Source: Anaeromyxobacter sp. Fw109-5 (GTDB taxonomy: Bacteria; Myxococcota; Myxococcia; Myxococcales; Anaeromyxobacteraceae). Taken from it: a DNA stretch of 64,000 bases. The notes below the pieces were generated by a model, which ran no database searches, had not been told where the DNA came from, and saw only the letters and a program-made list of their open reading frames with translations. The stretch spans positions 806,001 to 870,000 of the forward strand of contig NC_009675.1 in NCBI RefSeq assembly GCF_000017505.1. Direction: 5' to 3'. This document shows, piece by piece, positions 46,640 to 54,759 of the stretch. Every line of letters starts with the position of its first letter. The first letter of the stretch is position 1. The position numbers and the translations under genes are program-made.

Positions 46640-47953
46640 GTGCCGCGCGAGTACCTCCGCCGCCTGAGCGATCAGATCGTCCACGCCCAGCGCCCCATCC
46701 GCGTGCTCCGCGCGATCAACTGGGGCCCGCACGTGCACGAGCGGTTCTTCAAGCACGAGGCGAAGGAGCTGCCTCGCCCCGAGTACCCGCCCCTCGGGTT
46801 CGACCCGGCCGACAAGGTGAAGGAGCTCCGCGAGATCCGGCGGCAGATCCGTGGCAGGAACGCCGTCGAGGAGCTGCTGCGGAAGAAGTGCGACGAGTTC
46901 GTGGCGATCACGCGGATGCTGGCCGCGCGCGGGACGAAGCGCTTCTACGAGATCTCGCGCCGCGTCTACGGCGATCCGCGCGATCGCTTCCCCGACCACA
47001 ACGTCGACAACCTCGCCATCGCGCGGCTGTGGGCCTCCCGGCCGCGCGCCCGCGACGAGGAGAAGGTCCACTCGGCGGAGGAGGCGGCGCGGCGGATCGA
47101 GGAGCTCTGCAACCCGCTCCTGGGCGGGGACGTGAAGGTGGTGGTGACGACGCGCCTCACCGCCAACGCCGCGGCGGGCGCGACGCGCATCACCCTGCGG
47201 AAGGGCGCGCGGTTCTCGGAGCGGCAGGTGCGCGCGCTCGCCCACCACGAGGGGCTCTGGCACGTGCTCACCTCCATGAACGGCTTCCGCCAGCCGGTGC
47301 TGACGGTGCTCGGGGTCGGCCTCCCCAGGCACACCGAGTCGCAGGAGGGCGGCGGGATCGTCACCGAGTTCCTCACCGGCCACATCACGGACGAGCGGTA
47401 CATCGAGCTCGGCGAGCGGACCATCGCCATCGACATGGCGGCGCGCGGAGCCGACTTCCTCGAGGTGTACCGCTACCTCCTCGCGCGCTTCCCGCCGGAG
47501 AAGGCGGCGCTCATGAGCGAACGCGTGTTCCGCGGCGGGCTCGTGGAGGGGGGCGCGCCGTTCACGAAGGACGCCGCCTACCAGCGCGGCTACTGCCGGA
47601 CGTTCAACTTCATCCGCTCGGCGCTCGATCAGCGCGACGTGGAGCTCGTGCGGGCCTTCCTGGCGGGGAAGATGAGCGTGGACGACGCCGAGCTGGTGCG
47701 CGACCTGGTGGAGGAAGGGCTGTGCGTCGGGCCGGTGTACCTGCCCGAGTGGTTCATCGACATCGACCGGCTGAACGCGCTCGCCACCCACAGCGTGACG
47801 ATGAACCGGTTCAGCCTGCCGAGCGTCTCGCGCTACTACGCGGCGCGCCGGAGGGGGGCGCGGCCGGCGGGGGAGGTCGCCGGAGCGCACCGCGAGGACA
47901 GCGAGGAGCGGGCCGGGCCGATGGGGGCCGACGAAGGCGACCTCGGGGAGTAG
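46640..47953 (+). CDS. DUF1704 metallopeptidase-like protein (MATCAP / QEGLA-motif family)
   Basis: 437 residues, GTG start. The family's zinc motif HExxxH is present as HHEGLWH near residue 203, followed by the diagnostic SQEGGG segment (the QEGLA motif position). Downstream GLVEGGAPFTKDAAYQRGY matches the conserved DUF1704 core. Bacterial members are often annotated as flavohemoglobin expression-modulating proteins; eukaryotic relatives (MATCAP) are tubulin carboxypeptidases. No signal peptide is visible. The last ~40 residues are disordered. It is divergent from the type III cluster, sharing a 160-base spacer in which no clear promoter is seen. Confidence 0.87.
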   Translation: MPREYLRRLSDQIVHAQRPIRVLRAINWGPHVHERFFKHEAKELPRPEYPPLGFDPADKVKELREIRRQIRGRNAVEELLRKKCDEFVAITRMLAARGTKRFYEISRRVYGDPRDRFPDHNVDNLAIARLWASRPRARDEEKVHSAEEAARRIEELCNPLLGGDVKVVVTTRLTANAAAGATRITLRKGARFSERQVRALAHHEGLWHVLTSMNGFRQPVLTVLGVGLPRHTESQEGGGIVTEFLTGHITDERYIELGERTIAIDMAARGADFLEVYRYLLARFPPEKAALMSERVFRGGLVEGGAPFTKDAAYQRGYCRTFNFIRSALDQRDVELVRAFLAGKMSVDDAELVRDLVEEGLCVGPVYLPEWFIDIDRLNALATHSVTMNRFSLPSVSRYYAARRRGARPAGEVAGAHREDSEERAGPMGADEGDLGE

Positions 47954-48046
47954 CGGCGCGCCGGAGCCTGCGGGCTCCGCTCGCCGGGCTACGGGCGTCG
48001 CTCCTGCTGGACCCGCAGCCCGAGGCCCGTCGCCTCGTGGCCTCGC

Positions 48047-49162
48047 TCAGCTCACCGTCGCGCCGAAGATCCGCCCCACCGCGTAGGTGACGCCCGCCGC
48101 GACCGCGGCGAGCCCGACCATGCGCGCGGCGGAGCGAACGACGCTCGTTCCGGAGAGGAACCCGAGCAACCCGCCCACCGCGGCGAGGAGCGTGCCGGCC
48201 AGCGCGGCGGCGATCGCGACGGCGGGCGTGCCGGTGGTGAACAGAAACGGCAGCACCGGGACGAGCGCGCCCACGGAGAAGAGGGCGAAGGACGCGACGG
48301 CGGCGCCGATGGGAGAGCCGAGGTCCTCCGGATCGAGGCCGAGCTCCTCGCGCACGAGCGTGTCGGCGGCGCTCGCCGGGTTCTTGAGCAGCTCGGCGGC
48401 GGTGCGGCTCGCCTGCTCCGTCGAGAGCCCCTTCTGCTTGAAGATGAGGGTGAGCTCCGCGGCCTCCTCCTCGGGGGCCTCGGCGATCTCGCGCCGCTCC
48501 AGCTCCACCTGCCGGGCCAGCAGGTCGCGCTGGCTCGCCACCGAGGTGTACTCGCCGGCCGCCATGGAGAAGGCGCCGGCGAGGAGCCCGGCGAACCCGG
48601 TGACGACCACCGCCTCGGGCGCGACGCCCGCCCCCGACACGCCGAGGATGAGCGAGAGGTTCGAGACGAGGCCGTCGTTCATCCCGAACACGGCCGCGCG
48701 GAGCGAGCCCGAGCTGCGGCCGGCGCGGTGCCACCGCTCGCGCGTGGCGATGATCTCTCTCGCGTCGGTGGGGGCGCCCTCGCTCATGCCGGCGAGCGTG
48801 CTGCGGTGCTCGCGCTCCTCCGCGGCGATCTCGCGCGCCTCCCCGCCCTGGCGCTCGTACTTGTCGGCGTCGCCCGCCTCCGTCTCGAGGACCATCGGCA
48901 CCACCGCCGCCGAGCCGAGCCGCTTCGCGAGCCAGACGATCGCGCGGACCCGCGAGCTGGGCCGGTCGGGCGGGATCGGCACCCCCTCCCGCTCCAGCTT
49001 CCGCTGCCAGAGCTCCGCGTGCCGCCGCTCGGCCTCGGCGAGCTCGCGGAAGCTCGAGGCGCGGGCGGGATCCCTCTCGTGGCGCGCGAGCCCCTCGTAC
49101 AGGGCGGCGCCGTCGCGCTCGTCGAGGAGGTTCTGGAGCCACAGGTCGGTGCGGGGTGCCAT
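48047..49162 (-). CDS. Ferritin-like domain fused to VIT1/CCC1 transporter (MbfA-like)
   Basis: 371 residues from the ATG at 49162. Residues ~1-155 form a rubrerythrin/ferritin-like helical domain with carboxylate ligands in ALYEGLARHE, EAERRHAE and EEREHRS (ExxH motifs). Residues ~160-371 are a VIT1/CCC1 iron-manganese transporter domain with FGMNDGLVSNLSLI, GAFSMAAGEY and five hydrophobic segments. This is the domain order of MbfA, which exports iron under iron or peroxide stress. No iron-box or Fur-type site is evident in the short upstream region. It converges with the DUF1704 gene; a 6-bp hairpin (47963-47978) lies between. Confidence 0.92.
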   Translation of the reverse strand: MAPRTDLWLQNLLDERDGAALYEGLARHERDPARASSFRELAEAERRHAELWQRKLEREGVPIPPDRPSSRVRAIVWLAKRLGSAAVVPMVLETEAGDADKYERQGGEAREIAAEEREHRSTLAGMSEGAPTDAREIIATRERWHRAGRSSGSLRAAVFGMNDGLVSNLSLILGVSGAGVAPEAVVVTGFAGLLAGAFSMAAGEYTSVASQRDLLARQVELERREIAEAPEEEAAELTLIFKQKGLSTEQASRTAAELLKNPASAADTLVREELGLDPEDLGSPIGAAVASFALFSVGALVPVLPFLFTTGTPAVAIAAALAGTLLAAVGGLLGFLSGTSVVRSAARMVGLAAVAAGVTYAVGRIFGATVS

Positions 49163-49307
49163 GGGCGGAATGTACCAGGGGTGGCCCCGCTCCTCACCGG
49201 CCCGCACGCACACCGGCAGTATCGACGGGCTCGCGACGGGCGGAGGCGGCGGCGGCGGCTTCCGCGCCGTCGGCCAGGAAGGCTCGCCAACCTCGGGGCG
49301 GGTGTTC

Positions 49308-49313
49308 TATAAA
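49308..49313 (+). promoter_or_regulatory. Possible -10 element for the his operon
   Basis: TATAAA at 49308-49313 stands out within TTCTATAAAAACGGG, 23 bases before the hisD start. No good -35 hexamer lies 16-18 bases upstream (the region reads TCGCCA), so this is only a likely core promoter or an activator-dependent one. No his leader peptide rich in His codons is visible. Confidence 0.35.
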
Positions 49314-49335
49314 AACGGGCTCCCCGGAGAGACCC

Positions 49336-50757
49336 GTGCAGAAGCTCGACACCCGTGATCCGTCATTCCCCGAAGCCTGGGCGCGCGTGTGCGCCCGCGG
49401 CTCGGACGAGGACGAGGCCCCCGTCCGCGAGGCGGCGCTGGCGATCGTGCAGGACGTCCGCGCGCGCGGCGACGCCGCGCTGCTCGAGTACACCCGCCGC
49501 TTCGACGGCTGGGACCCGGGCGGTGCCGAGGGGCTCGTGCTCGGCAAGGAGGCGTTCCGCGCGGCGTTCGAGGGCCTCCCGGCCGAGGGTCGCCGGGCGC
49601 TGAAGCTCGCCGCGACGCGCATCGCCGAGTTCCACCGGCGGGAGCGCGACGCCGAGGTGCCCGCGCGCCGCGACGCGACCGGCGCGACGCTCGCCCAGGT
49701 GGTCCGTCCGCTCGCGCGCGCGGGGCTCTACGTGCCGGGCGGCACCGCGCGGTATCCGTCCTCGGTGCTCATGACCGCCATCCCGGCCAGGGTGGCCGGC
49801 GTCGGCGACGTGTACGTCTGCTCGCCCGGGGTGAAGGGCACCGGGGAGATGGACGCCTGGACGCTCGCCGCCTGCCACGTCGCGGGCGTGTCTCGGCTGT
49901 ACCGGGTCGGCGGCGCCCAGGCAGTCGCCGCGATGGCGTACGGCACCGCCTCCATGCCGCCCGTGGACAAGATCTGCGGGCCCGGCAACGCCTACGTCGC
50001 GGCGGCGAAGCGGCTCGTCTTCGGGCAGGTCGACATCGACATGATCGCGGGGCCGAGCGAGATCCTGGTGCTCGCGGACGCCGCGGCCGACCCGGCGGAG
50101 GTGGCGAGCGATCTCATCGCCCAGGCCGAGCACGACGCGCGGGCGGTGTCGGTGCTGGTGACGCCGTCGGCGCGCCTCGCGGAGGCGACGCGCGCGGAGG
50201 TGGAGCGGCAGCTCGCCGATCTGCCGCGCCAGGAGATCGCGCGGCGCTCGCTCGAGGATCGCGGCGCGGCCGTCGTGACGAAGGACCTCGCCGAGGCGGT
50301 GCGGCTCGCGGACGCGTTCGCCCCCGAGCACCTCGCGCTGCACGCGCGCAACGCGGCGTCGCTCGTCTCCAGGCTCTCGCGTGCGGGGGCGGTGTTCGTC
50401 GGGACCAGCACGCCGGAGGCGGTGGGCGACTACCTCGCCGGCCCGAGCCACGTGCTCCCCACGGCGGGCACCGCCCGGTTCGCCTCGCCGCTCTCCGTCG
50501 CGACCTTCCGCAGGCGGATGAGCGTGCTCGAGCTCACGCCGCGCGCGCTCGCCGCGGTGGCGCCCGCCGTCGAGGCGCTCGCGAAGGCGGAGGGGCTCGA
50601 GGGACACTGGCGCGCGGTGGCGGTCCGGGTCGCGAAGACGGCCGCTCCCGCGCGCGCGGGCAAGAGCGGCGCGCGCCGCGGCGGTGCGTCGAAGGCGGCG
50701 GCGTCCGGCGCGAAGCGCCGCGGGGCCCGCGTGGCGGCGGGCAGGAGGGCGCGGTGA
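49336..50757 (+). CDS. hisD: Histidinol dehydrogenase
   Basis: 473 residues from a GTG with GGAGAG about five bases upstream. It catalyses the last two oxidations of histidine synthesis, L-histidinol to L-histidine, with NAD and zinc. Conserved blocks are YVPGGTARYPSSVLM, DKICGPGNAYVAAAKR, AGPSEILVL, the catalytic EH region AEHDARAV, and FAPEHLAL. The final ~35 residues are an Ala/Lys/Arg/Gly tail (GKSGARRGGASKAAASG) not found in standard HisD (~435). It is the first gene of the his run; the stop overlaps the hisB start. Confidence 0.96.
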   Translation: MQKLDTRDPSFPEAWARVCARGSDEDEAPVREAALAIVQDVRARGDAALLEYTRRFDGWDPGGAEGLVLGKEAFRAAFEGLPAEGRRALKLAATRIAEFHRRERDAEVPARRDATGATLAQVVRPLARAGLYVPGGTARYPSSVLMTAIPARVAGVGDVYVCSPGVKGTGEMDAWTLAACHVAGVSRLYRVGGAQAVAAMAYGTASMPPVDKICGPGNAYVAAAKRLVFGQVDIDMIAGPSEILVLADAAADPAEVASDLIAQAEHDARAVSVLVTPSARLAEATRAEVERQLADLPRQEIARRSLEDRGAAVVTKDLAEAVRLADAFAPEHLALHARNAASLVSRLSRAGAVFVGTSTPEAVGDYLAGPSHVLPTAGTARFASPLSVATFRRRMSVLELTPRALAAVAPAVEALAKAEGLEGHWRAVAVRVAKTAAPARAGKSGARRGGASKAAASGAKRRGARVAAGRRAR

Positions 50758-51371
50758 AGCAGGCGAGCCCGAGGGCCGGTGGGGCGAAGGCGCGCCGCGG
50801 ACAGGTGGCGCGGAAGACCAAGGAGACCGACGTCTCGGTCGAGCTGCGGCTCGAGCCCGGCGAGTCCAGCATCGCGACCGGCCTCCCGTTCTTCGATCAC
50901 ATGCTCGACCAGATCGCCCGCCACGGCGGCCTGACCCTCTCCGTCCAGGCCAAGGGCGACCTCCAGGTCGACGCCCACCACACCGTGGAGGACGTCGGCA
51001 TCGGGCTCGGCGAGGCGCTGCGGCAGGCGACCGCCGACAAGGCCGGGCTCGCCCGTTACGGCGTCGCGGTGGTCCCGCTCGACGAGGCGCTCGTCGAGGC
51101 GGTGGTGGACCTCTCCGGCCGGCCGCACCTGACCTTCAACGCGAAGCTCCCCTCCGGCAAGCGCTTCATCGGCGCCTACGACGTGGACCTCACGCAGGAC
51201 TTCCTGCAGGCCTTCGTGAACCACGCGCGCATCTGCCTGCACGTGAACGTGCGGTACGGGCGGAACCTGCACCACGTGGTGGAGGCGATCTTCAAGGCCA
51301 CCGCCCGCGCGCTCCGCGCGGCCACGGCGCGCGAGGGCACCGCCCTGCCGTCCACCAAGGGGCTGCTATGA
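50754..51371 (+). CDS. hisB: Imidazoleglycerol-phosphate dehydratase
   Basis: 205 residues from a GTG overlapping hisD (GTGA). The two manganese-binding repeats are visible: FFDHMLDQIARHGG with HHTVEDVGIGLGEAL, and FVNHARICLHV with NLHHVVEAIFKA. The first ~22 residues (KQASPRAGGAKARRGQVA) are a basic low-complexity extension before the usual KTKETDVSVEL. This is the monofunctional dehydratase, without the HisN-type phosphatase domain of E. coli HisB. Confidence 0.96.
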   Translation: MKQASPRAGGAKARRGQVARKTKETDVSVELRLEPGESSIATGLPFFDHMLDQIARHGGLTLSVQAKGDLQVDAHHTVEDVGIGLGEALRQATADKAGLARYGVAVVPLDEALVEAVVDLSGRPHLTFNAKLPSGKRFIGAYDVDLTQDFLQAFVNHARICLHVNVRYGRNLHHVVEAIFKATARALRAATAREGTALPSTKGLL

Positions 51372-51401
51372 GGCTGCGCGAGCGCATGCGCGCCCACGAG
51401 G

Positions 51402-51422
51402 GGGGGAGCCGAGCGCTCCCCC
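51402..51422 (+). promoter_or_regulatory. Hairpin in the hisB-hisH gap
   Basis: GGGGGAGC (51402-51409) and GCTCCCCC (51415-51422) form a perfect 8-bp stem with a 5-base loop, ending seven bases before the hisH ATG. No T-run follows, so it is not an ordinary terminator. It may limit hisH translation or protect an mRNA end. Confidence 0.4.
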
Positions 51423-51429
51423 GGTTCGA

Positions 51430-52044
51430 ATGACGCGCCCGCCGGGGACCATCGCGCTGGTGGATTACGGGGCGGGGAACCTCCGCTCCGTCGAGAACGC
51501 GCTGCGCGAGGTCGGAGCGCAGGTCGTCGTCACGCGCGATCCGGAGGCGGTGCGGCGGGCCGACCGCGTGGTGGTGCCGGGGCAGGGCTCCATGCCGGAG
51601 TGCGCCGAGGCGATGCGCCGGAGCGGCGTCGCGGAGGCGCTGCGCGACGCCATCGCGCGCGGCGCGCCGGTGCTCGGCATCTGCGTGGGGCTGCAGATCC
51701 TGTTCGAGGAGGGCGAGGAGGCCGGCGGAGCGAAGGGGCTCGGCATCGTGCAGGGCCGGATCCGGCGCCTGCCCGCGGGCGTGAAGCTCCCGCACATCGG
51801 CTGGTCGCCGGTGCGGCTCGTGGGGTCGCGCCCGCCGCTCTTCGCCCCGATGGACGGCGCCTACGTCTACTTCGCGCACTCCTACGCCGCTCCGGCGGAC
51901 GCGCCCGGCGTCGCGCTCGTGACGACGCACGGCGAGACGTACTGCGCGGCGCTCGCGCGCGAGAACCTGTTCGCGGTCCAGTTCCACCCCGAGAAGAGCC
52001 AGCAGGTCGGGCTCGCGCTGCTGTCGCGCTTCGTCGCGATCTAG
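51430..52044 (+). CDS. hisH: Imidazole glycerol phosphate synthase, glutaminase subunit
   Basis: 204 residues, class-I glutamine amidotransferase. The nucleophile cysteine is in [12 protein letters not shown] and the His-Glu pair in [10 protein letters not shown]; the oxyanion block is GQGSMPE. It supplies ammonia to HisF through the enzyme tunnel. The N-terminus ([18 protein letters not shown]) is the family standard. It lies 58 bases after hisB, the largest simple gap in the operon, and nine bases before hisA. Confidence 0.96.
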   Translation: MTRPPGTIALVDYGAGNLRSVENALREVGAQVVVTRDPEAVRRADRVVVPGQGSMPECAEAMRRSGVAEALRDAIARGAPVLGICVGLQILFEEGEEAGGAKGLGIVQGRIRRLPAGVKLPHIGWSPVRLVGSRPPLFAPMDGAYVYFAHSYAAPADAPGVALVTTHGETYCAALARENLFAVQFHPEKSQQVGLALLSRFVAI

Positions 52045-52052
52045 GAGGCCCC

Positions 52053-52769
52053 TTGCTCGTCATCCCCGCCATCGACCTCATGGGCGGCGAGGCCGTCCGG
52101 CTCGAGAAGGGCGACTTCGCGACCAAGACGGTCTACGCGCGGCACCCCGCCGAGAAGGCGGAGGAGTTCGCCCGGGCCGGCGCGACGCTGCTGCACGTGG
52201 TCGACCTCGACGGCGCGAAGGCGGGCTGGCCGGTGAACCTCGACGCGGTGCGCGCCATCTGCGAGGTGCCGGGCATCGAGGTGGAGCTGGGCGGAGGGCT
52301 GCGCTCGCTGCCCGACATCGAGAAGGTGCTCGCGCTCGGCGTGCGCTACGTGGTGCTCGGGACGGCGGCCGTCGAGCGGCTGGGCCTCGTGGAGCAGGCG
52401 TGCCAGCGGTTCCCCGGCCAGGTCCGCGCCGGCATCGACGCCCGCAACGGCGAGGTGAAGATCGCCGGCTGGCTCGAGGGGACGGGCCTCGCCGCGGTGG
52501 ACGTGGCGCGCAAGGTCAAGGGCGCCGGCGTGGGGCTCGTCGAGTACACGGACGTGGCGCGCGACGGCATGTTCACCGGGGTCGACGCGGCGGGGGCGGC
52601 GCGGATCCAGGCCGAGGCCGGCATCCCGGTGGTCGCCTCCGGCGGGGTCGCCTCCCTCGACGACGTCACGGCCTGCCGCGCCGCGGGCCTCGCCGGGGTC
52701 ATCGTGGGGAAGGCCCTCTACGAGCGCCGCATCGACCTCGCCGCGGCGATCCGCGCGGCGGCCGCCTAG
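52053..52769 (+). CDS. hisA: Phosphoribosylformimino-5-aminoimidazole carboxamide ribotide isomerase
   Basis: 238 residues. The conserved start ([17 protein letters not shown]) requires the TTG at 52053, with AGGAGG four bases upstream; there is no ATG or GTG at the right place. The (beta/alpha)8 barrel has the two catalytic aspartates, AIDLMGG and [14 protein letters not shown], and phosphate-binding glycines ([15 protein letters not shown]). It performs the Amadori rearrangement of ProFAR to PRFAR. Confidence 0.95.
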   Translation: MLVIPAIDLMGGEAVRLEKGDFATKTVYARHPAEKAEEFARAGATLLHVVDLDGAKAGWPVNLDAVRAICEVPGIEVELGGGLRSLPDIEKVLALGVRYVVLGTAAVERLGLVEQACQRFPGQVRAGIDARNGEVKIAGWLEGTGLAAVDVARKVKGAGVGLVEYTDVARDGMFTGVDAAGAARIQAEAGIPVVASGGVASLDDVTACRAAGLAGVIVGKALYERRIDLAAAIRAAAA

Positions 52770-52783
52770 GATCGGATCGTCCC

Positions 52784-53545
52784 ATGCCCGCAAAGCGCAT
52801 CATCCCCTGCCTCGACGTGAAGGGCGGCCGCGTCGTGAAGGGGGTCAACTTCAAGAACCTGCGCGACGCCGGCGATCCCGTCGAGGCCGCGCAGCGCTAC
52901 GACGCCCAGGGGGCGGACGAGGTCACCTACCTCGACATCGCCGCCACGCAGGAGAACCGCGGCACGCTGCTCGACCTCGTCACCCGCACCGCCGCGCGCG
53001 TCTTCGCGCCGCTGACGGTGGGCGGCGGCGTGCGCAGCGAGGAGGAGTTCGTCGCGCTGCTGCGCGCGGGGGCGGACAAGGTCTCCGTCAACTCCGCGGC
53101 GGTGAAGGACCCGTCGCTCGTGGACCGGCTCTCCCGCATCGCGGGCGCGCAGGCGCTGGTCGTGGCCATCGACGTGAAGCGGCGGCCCCACACCTCCCCA
53201 CGGGAGTGGGAGGTCTACGTGGCGGGCGGGTCGCGGCCCACGGGGCTCGAGGGCGTGGCCTGGGCGCGCGAGGTGGCCCGCCGCGGCGCGGGCGAGCTCC
53301 TCCTCACCAGCATGGACCGCGACGGGACGCGGGCGGGCTACGACCTCGAGCTCCTCGAGCGGGTGTGCGAGGCCGTGAGCATCCCGGTCATCGCCTCCGG
53401 CGGCGTCGGCACGCTCGAGCACCTCGCCGAGGGGCTGCGCATCGCCGACGCCGCGCTGGCCGCCTCGATCTTCCACGACGGCCAGCACACGGTGCAGGAG
53501 GCCAAGGCCTACCTGCGCGGCCAGGGCATCGAGGTGAGGCCATGA
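52784..53545 (+). CDS. hisF: Imidazole glycerol phosphate synthase, cyclase subunit
   Basis: 253 residues, (beta/alpha)8 barrel partner of HisH. Catalytic aspartates lie in [18 protein letters not shown] and [15 protein letters not shown]. Phosphate-binding loops VGGGVR and IASGGVG are intact. It converts PRFAR plus ammonia to IGP and AICAR. The stop overlaps an ATG (ATGA at 53542-53545) that begins a truncated copy of the hisI 5' end, evidently the former hisI start. Confidence 0.96.
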   Translation: MPAKRIIPCLDVKGGRVVKGVNFKNLRDAGDPVEAAQRYDAQGADEVTYLDIAATQENRGTLLDLVTRTAARVFAPLTVGGGVRSEEEFVALLRAGADKVSVNSAAVKDPSLVDRLSRIAGAQALVVAIDVKRRPHTSPREWEVYVAGGSRPTGLEGVAWAREVARRGAGELLLTSMDRDGTRAGYDLELLERVCEAVSIPVIASGGVGTLEHLAEGLRIADAALAASIFHDGQHTVQEAKAYLRGQGIEVRP

Positions 53546-53608
53546 CGCCGGCCATGGCCGCGCGCCGGGAAGCGCTCGTCGCAGGGCCCAGGGCCCGAGA
53601 CGAGCGCC
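53528..53608 (+). repeat. Direct repeat, left copy: hisF end plus hisI start
   Basis: This 81-base segment is repeated at 53680-53760 with about 70 of 81 positions identical by my alignment. It covers the last codons of hisF, the ATGA junction and the first ~22 codons of hisI. The offset is 152 bases, not a multiple of three. Between the copies lies the 66-base hairpin core. Confidence 0.9.
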
Positions 53609-53697
53609 AAGGGCCCCGGCGAGCCGGGGTGGGGCCCCGCGAGCTCCGCTCGCGGGGCGGGGCGGCACGCCCCGTCGAGATCGAGGTGAGGCCATGA
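53542..53697 (+). pseudogene. Truncated first copy of hisI (5' fragment)
   Basis: An ATG overlapping the hisF stop opens a 51-codon frame. It begins like HisI ([12 protein letters not shown] here, [12 protein letters not shown] in hisI), then runs through the hairpin repeat as an Arg/Gly/Pro-rich shadow ([14 protein letters not shown]). It ends with the repeated hisF-like ending (EIEVRP) at a TGA overlapping the functional hisI ATG. It might still be translated as a coupling leader that hands ribosomes to hisI, because the ATGA overlap is preserved at both ends. Confidence 0.6.
53611..53676. repeat. Hairpin repeat core, copy B, within the his operon
   Basis: 66 bases, the same length as the core at 5639-5704, with 52 of 66 positions identical by my alignment. 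Twelve of the 14 differences fall in stems and keep pairing: CCCCGCGAGC/GCTCGCGGGG around loop TCC, and GGGGCG/CGCCCC around loop GCA. A first stem CCCCGGC/GCCGGGG opens the element. A 36-base self-complementary stretch (53572-53607, GCGCTCGTC/GACGAGCGC) precedes it at the same distance as in copy A but is unrelated in sequence. Confidence 0.8.
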
Positions 53698-53760
53698 CGC
53701 GGCCCATGGCCGCGCGCCGGGAAGCGCTGGCGGCAGAGGCTCGGGCCCGAGTCGAGGGCC
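53680..53760 (+). repeat. Direct repeat, right copy (start of functional hisI)
   Basis: Right-hand partner of 53528-53608. It contains a remade ATGA overlap and ribosome region (GAGGTGAGGCC) followed by the first codons of the intact hisI. Mismatches cluster in the last 32 bases, consistent with one copy drifting after duplication. Confidence 0.9.
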
Positions 53761-54221
53761 TCGTCGCGCGGGTGAAGTTCGACGAGCGCGGGCTCGTCCC
53801 CGTGGTGGCGCAGGACGAGGACGGCACCGTCCTCATGGTCGCGTGGGCGAACCGCGAGGCGCTCCTCGACACGGCGAGGACGGGGCGGGCGACGTACTGG
53901 TCGCGGAGCCGCCGGGCCATCTGGGTGAAGGGTGACACGAGCGGCCACGTCCAGGAGGCGCGGGCGATGGCGCTCGATTGCGACGGGGATACCGTCCTTT
54001 ACGTGGTCCGGCAGACCGGGCCGGCGTGCCACACCGGCACGCGCAGCTGCTTCTCGGAGAGACTGGAGATTCCATGGCAGACGAGCGCTTCCTCGCCCAG
54101 CTCTGGGCCACGATCGAGTCGCGCAAGGCGGACCTCGGGGCGACCGAGAGCTACACCCGGCAGCTCCTCTCGAACCCCTCCCGCGCCCGGCGGAAGGTCA
54201 TCGAGGAAGCGTACGAGGTGA
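53694..54221 (+). CDS. hisI: Phosphoribosyl-AMP cyclohydrolase, reading into hisE
   Basis: 175 codons. Residues ~20-125 are a full HisI domain: [33 protein letters not shown], the metal-binding DCDGD, and the CxxxxxxC zinc ligands in [11 protein letters not shown]. No stop codon follows the domain. The frame continues 148 bases into hisE, in a different frame, ending as a Ser/Arg/Pro-rich tail ([17 protein letters not shown]). Normal HisI ends a few residues after SCF. It catalyses ring opening of PR-AMP. Either the long tail is real, or a frameshift separates what was a HisIE-like arrangement. Confidence 0.88.
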   Translation: MTRPMAARREALAAEARARVEGLVARVKFDERGLVPVVAQDEDGTVLMVAWANREALLDTARTGRATYWSRSRRAIWVKGDTSGHVQEARAMALDCDGDTVLYVVRQTGPACHTGTRSCFSERLEIPWQTSASSPSSGPRSSRARRTSGRPRATPGSSSRTPPAPGGRSSRKRTR

Positions 54222-54415
54222 ACGAGGCGCATCAGGCCCTGGAGAGCGGGCGGGACTCGAAGGACCACCTCGCCCACGAGGCGGCGGACCTGCTCTATCA
54301 CCTGTACGTGCTCCTCGCGTCCGCGGACGTGACCCCGGCGGAGGTCTACGCGGTGCTCGAGCGGCGGCACGGCGCGCCGCGCCGATCCAAGGCGGGCGGG
54401 GGTGGAACCCCTTGA
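54074..54415 (+). CDS. hisE: Phosphoribosyl-ATP pyrophosphatase
   Basis: 113 residues from the ATG at 54074, with GGAGA upstream in the end of hisI. The MazG-like all-alpha fold shows [25 protein letters not shown] (ExxE metal ligands) and the second pair in [15 protein letters not shown]. It removes pyrophosphate from PR-ATP, the step before HisI. It overlaps hisI by 148 bases in another frame. Its TGA stop lies within the -35 element of the following promoter. Confidence 0.93.
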   Translation: MADERFLAQLWATIESRKADLGATESYTRQLLSNPSRARRKVIEEAYEVNEAHQALESGRDSKDHLAHEAADLLYHLYVLLASADVTPAEVYAVLERRHGAPRRSKAGGGGTP

Positions 54416-54440
54416 CGGGGGTGGGGATTTCGGCTAATAG
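54412..54440 (+). promoter_or_regulatory. Sigma-70-type promoter for rpsU, overlapping the hisE stop
   Basis: TTGACG (54412-54417) contains the hisE TGA; TAATAG (54435-54440) follows after 17 bases. Transcription would start near 54447, giving a leader of about 100 bases for rpsU. Confidence 0.6.
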
Positions 54441-54460
54441 CCGCCCCTCAGCCGCACGGA

Positions 54461-54488
54461 GAGCCGGGCGTCCGAGGGTGCCCGGCTC
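54461..54488 (+). promoter_or_regulatory. Stem-loop in the rpsU leader
   Basis: GAGCCGGGC (54461-54469) and GCCCGGCTC (54480-54488) form a perfect 9-bp stem with a 10-base loop, followed by GTTTGCGTTTC. The T-rich tail makes it look like a weak terminator or attenuator placed between the promoter and rpsU. It could also end his operon transcripts. Confidence 0.5.
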
Positions 54489-54545
54489 GTTTGCGTTTCG
54501 GCGGTAAACCCGAGAGACACCGAAGAAAGAGCGGAGACGAACTGA

Positions 54546-54740
54546 ATGACCGGCGTGCGCGTCAAGGACGGCGAGTCCTTCGAGAATGCGATGAAGCGCT
54601 TCAAGAAGCAGTGCGAGAAGGCGGGCATCCTCTCGGAGATCCGCAAGCGCGAGCACTACGAGAAGCCGTCCGTGAAGCGCAAGAAGAAGGCCCTCGCCGC
54701 CAAGAAGCGCGCGATGAAGAAGATGCGGAAGAGCTTCTAG
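54546..54740 (+). CDS. rpsU: Ribosomal protein S21
   Basis: 64 residues, the standard size. The pattern [30 protein letters not shown] and a Lys/Arg-rich end ([15 protein letters not shown]) is diagnostic. S21 sits on the 30S platform near the Shine-Dalgarno helix. It starts the rpsU-yqeY-dnaG-rpoD block, the macromolecular synthesis arrangement known from many proteobacteria. Confidence 0.96.
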
Positions 54741-54759
54741 CCGCTCGGGAGGGGTCACG

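Noticed and set aside
53206..53697. A distinct gene spanning the end of hisF and the repeat
   Set aside because: Inside hisF it is a shadow frame. From 53542 it is a hisI-like start running into the repeat, better described as a truncated duplicate or leader.
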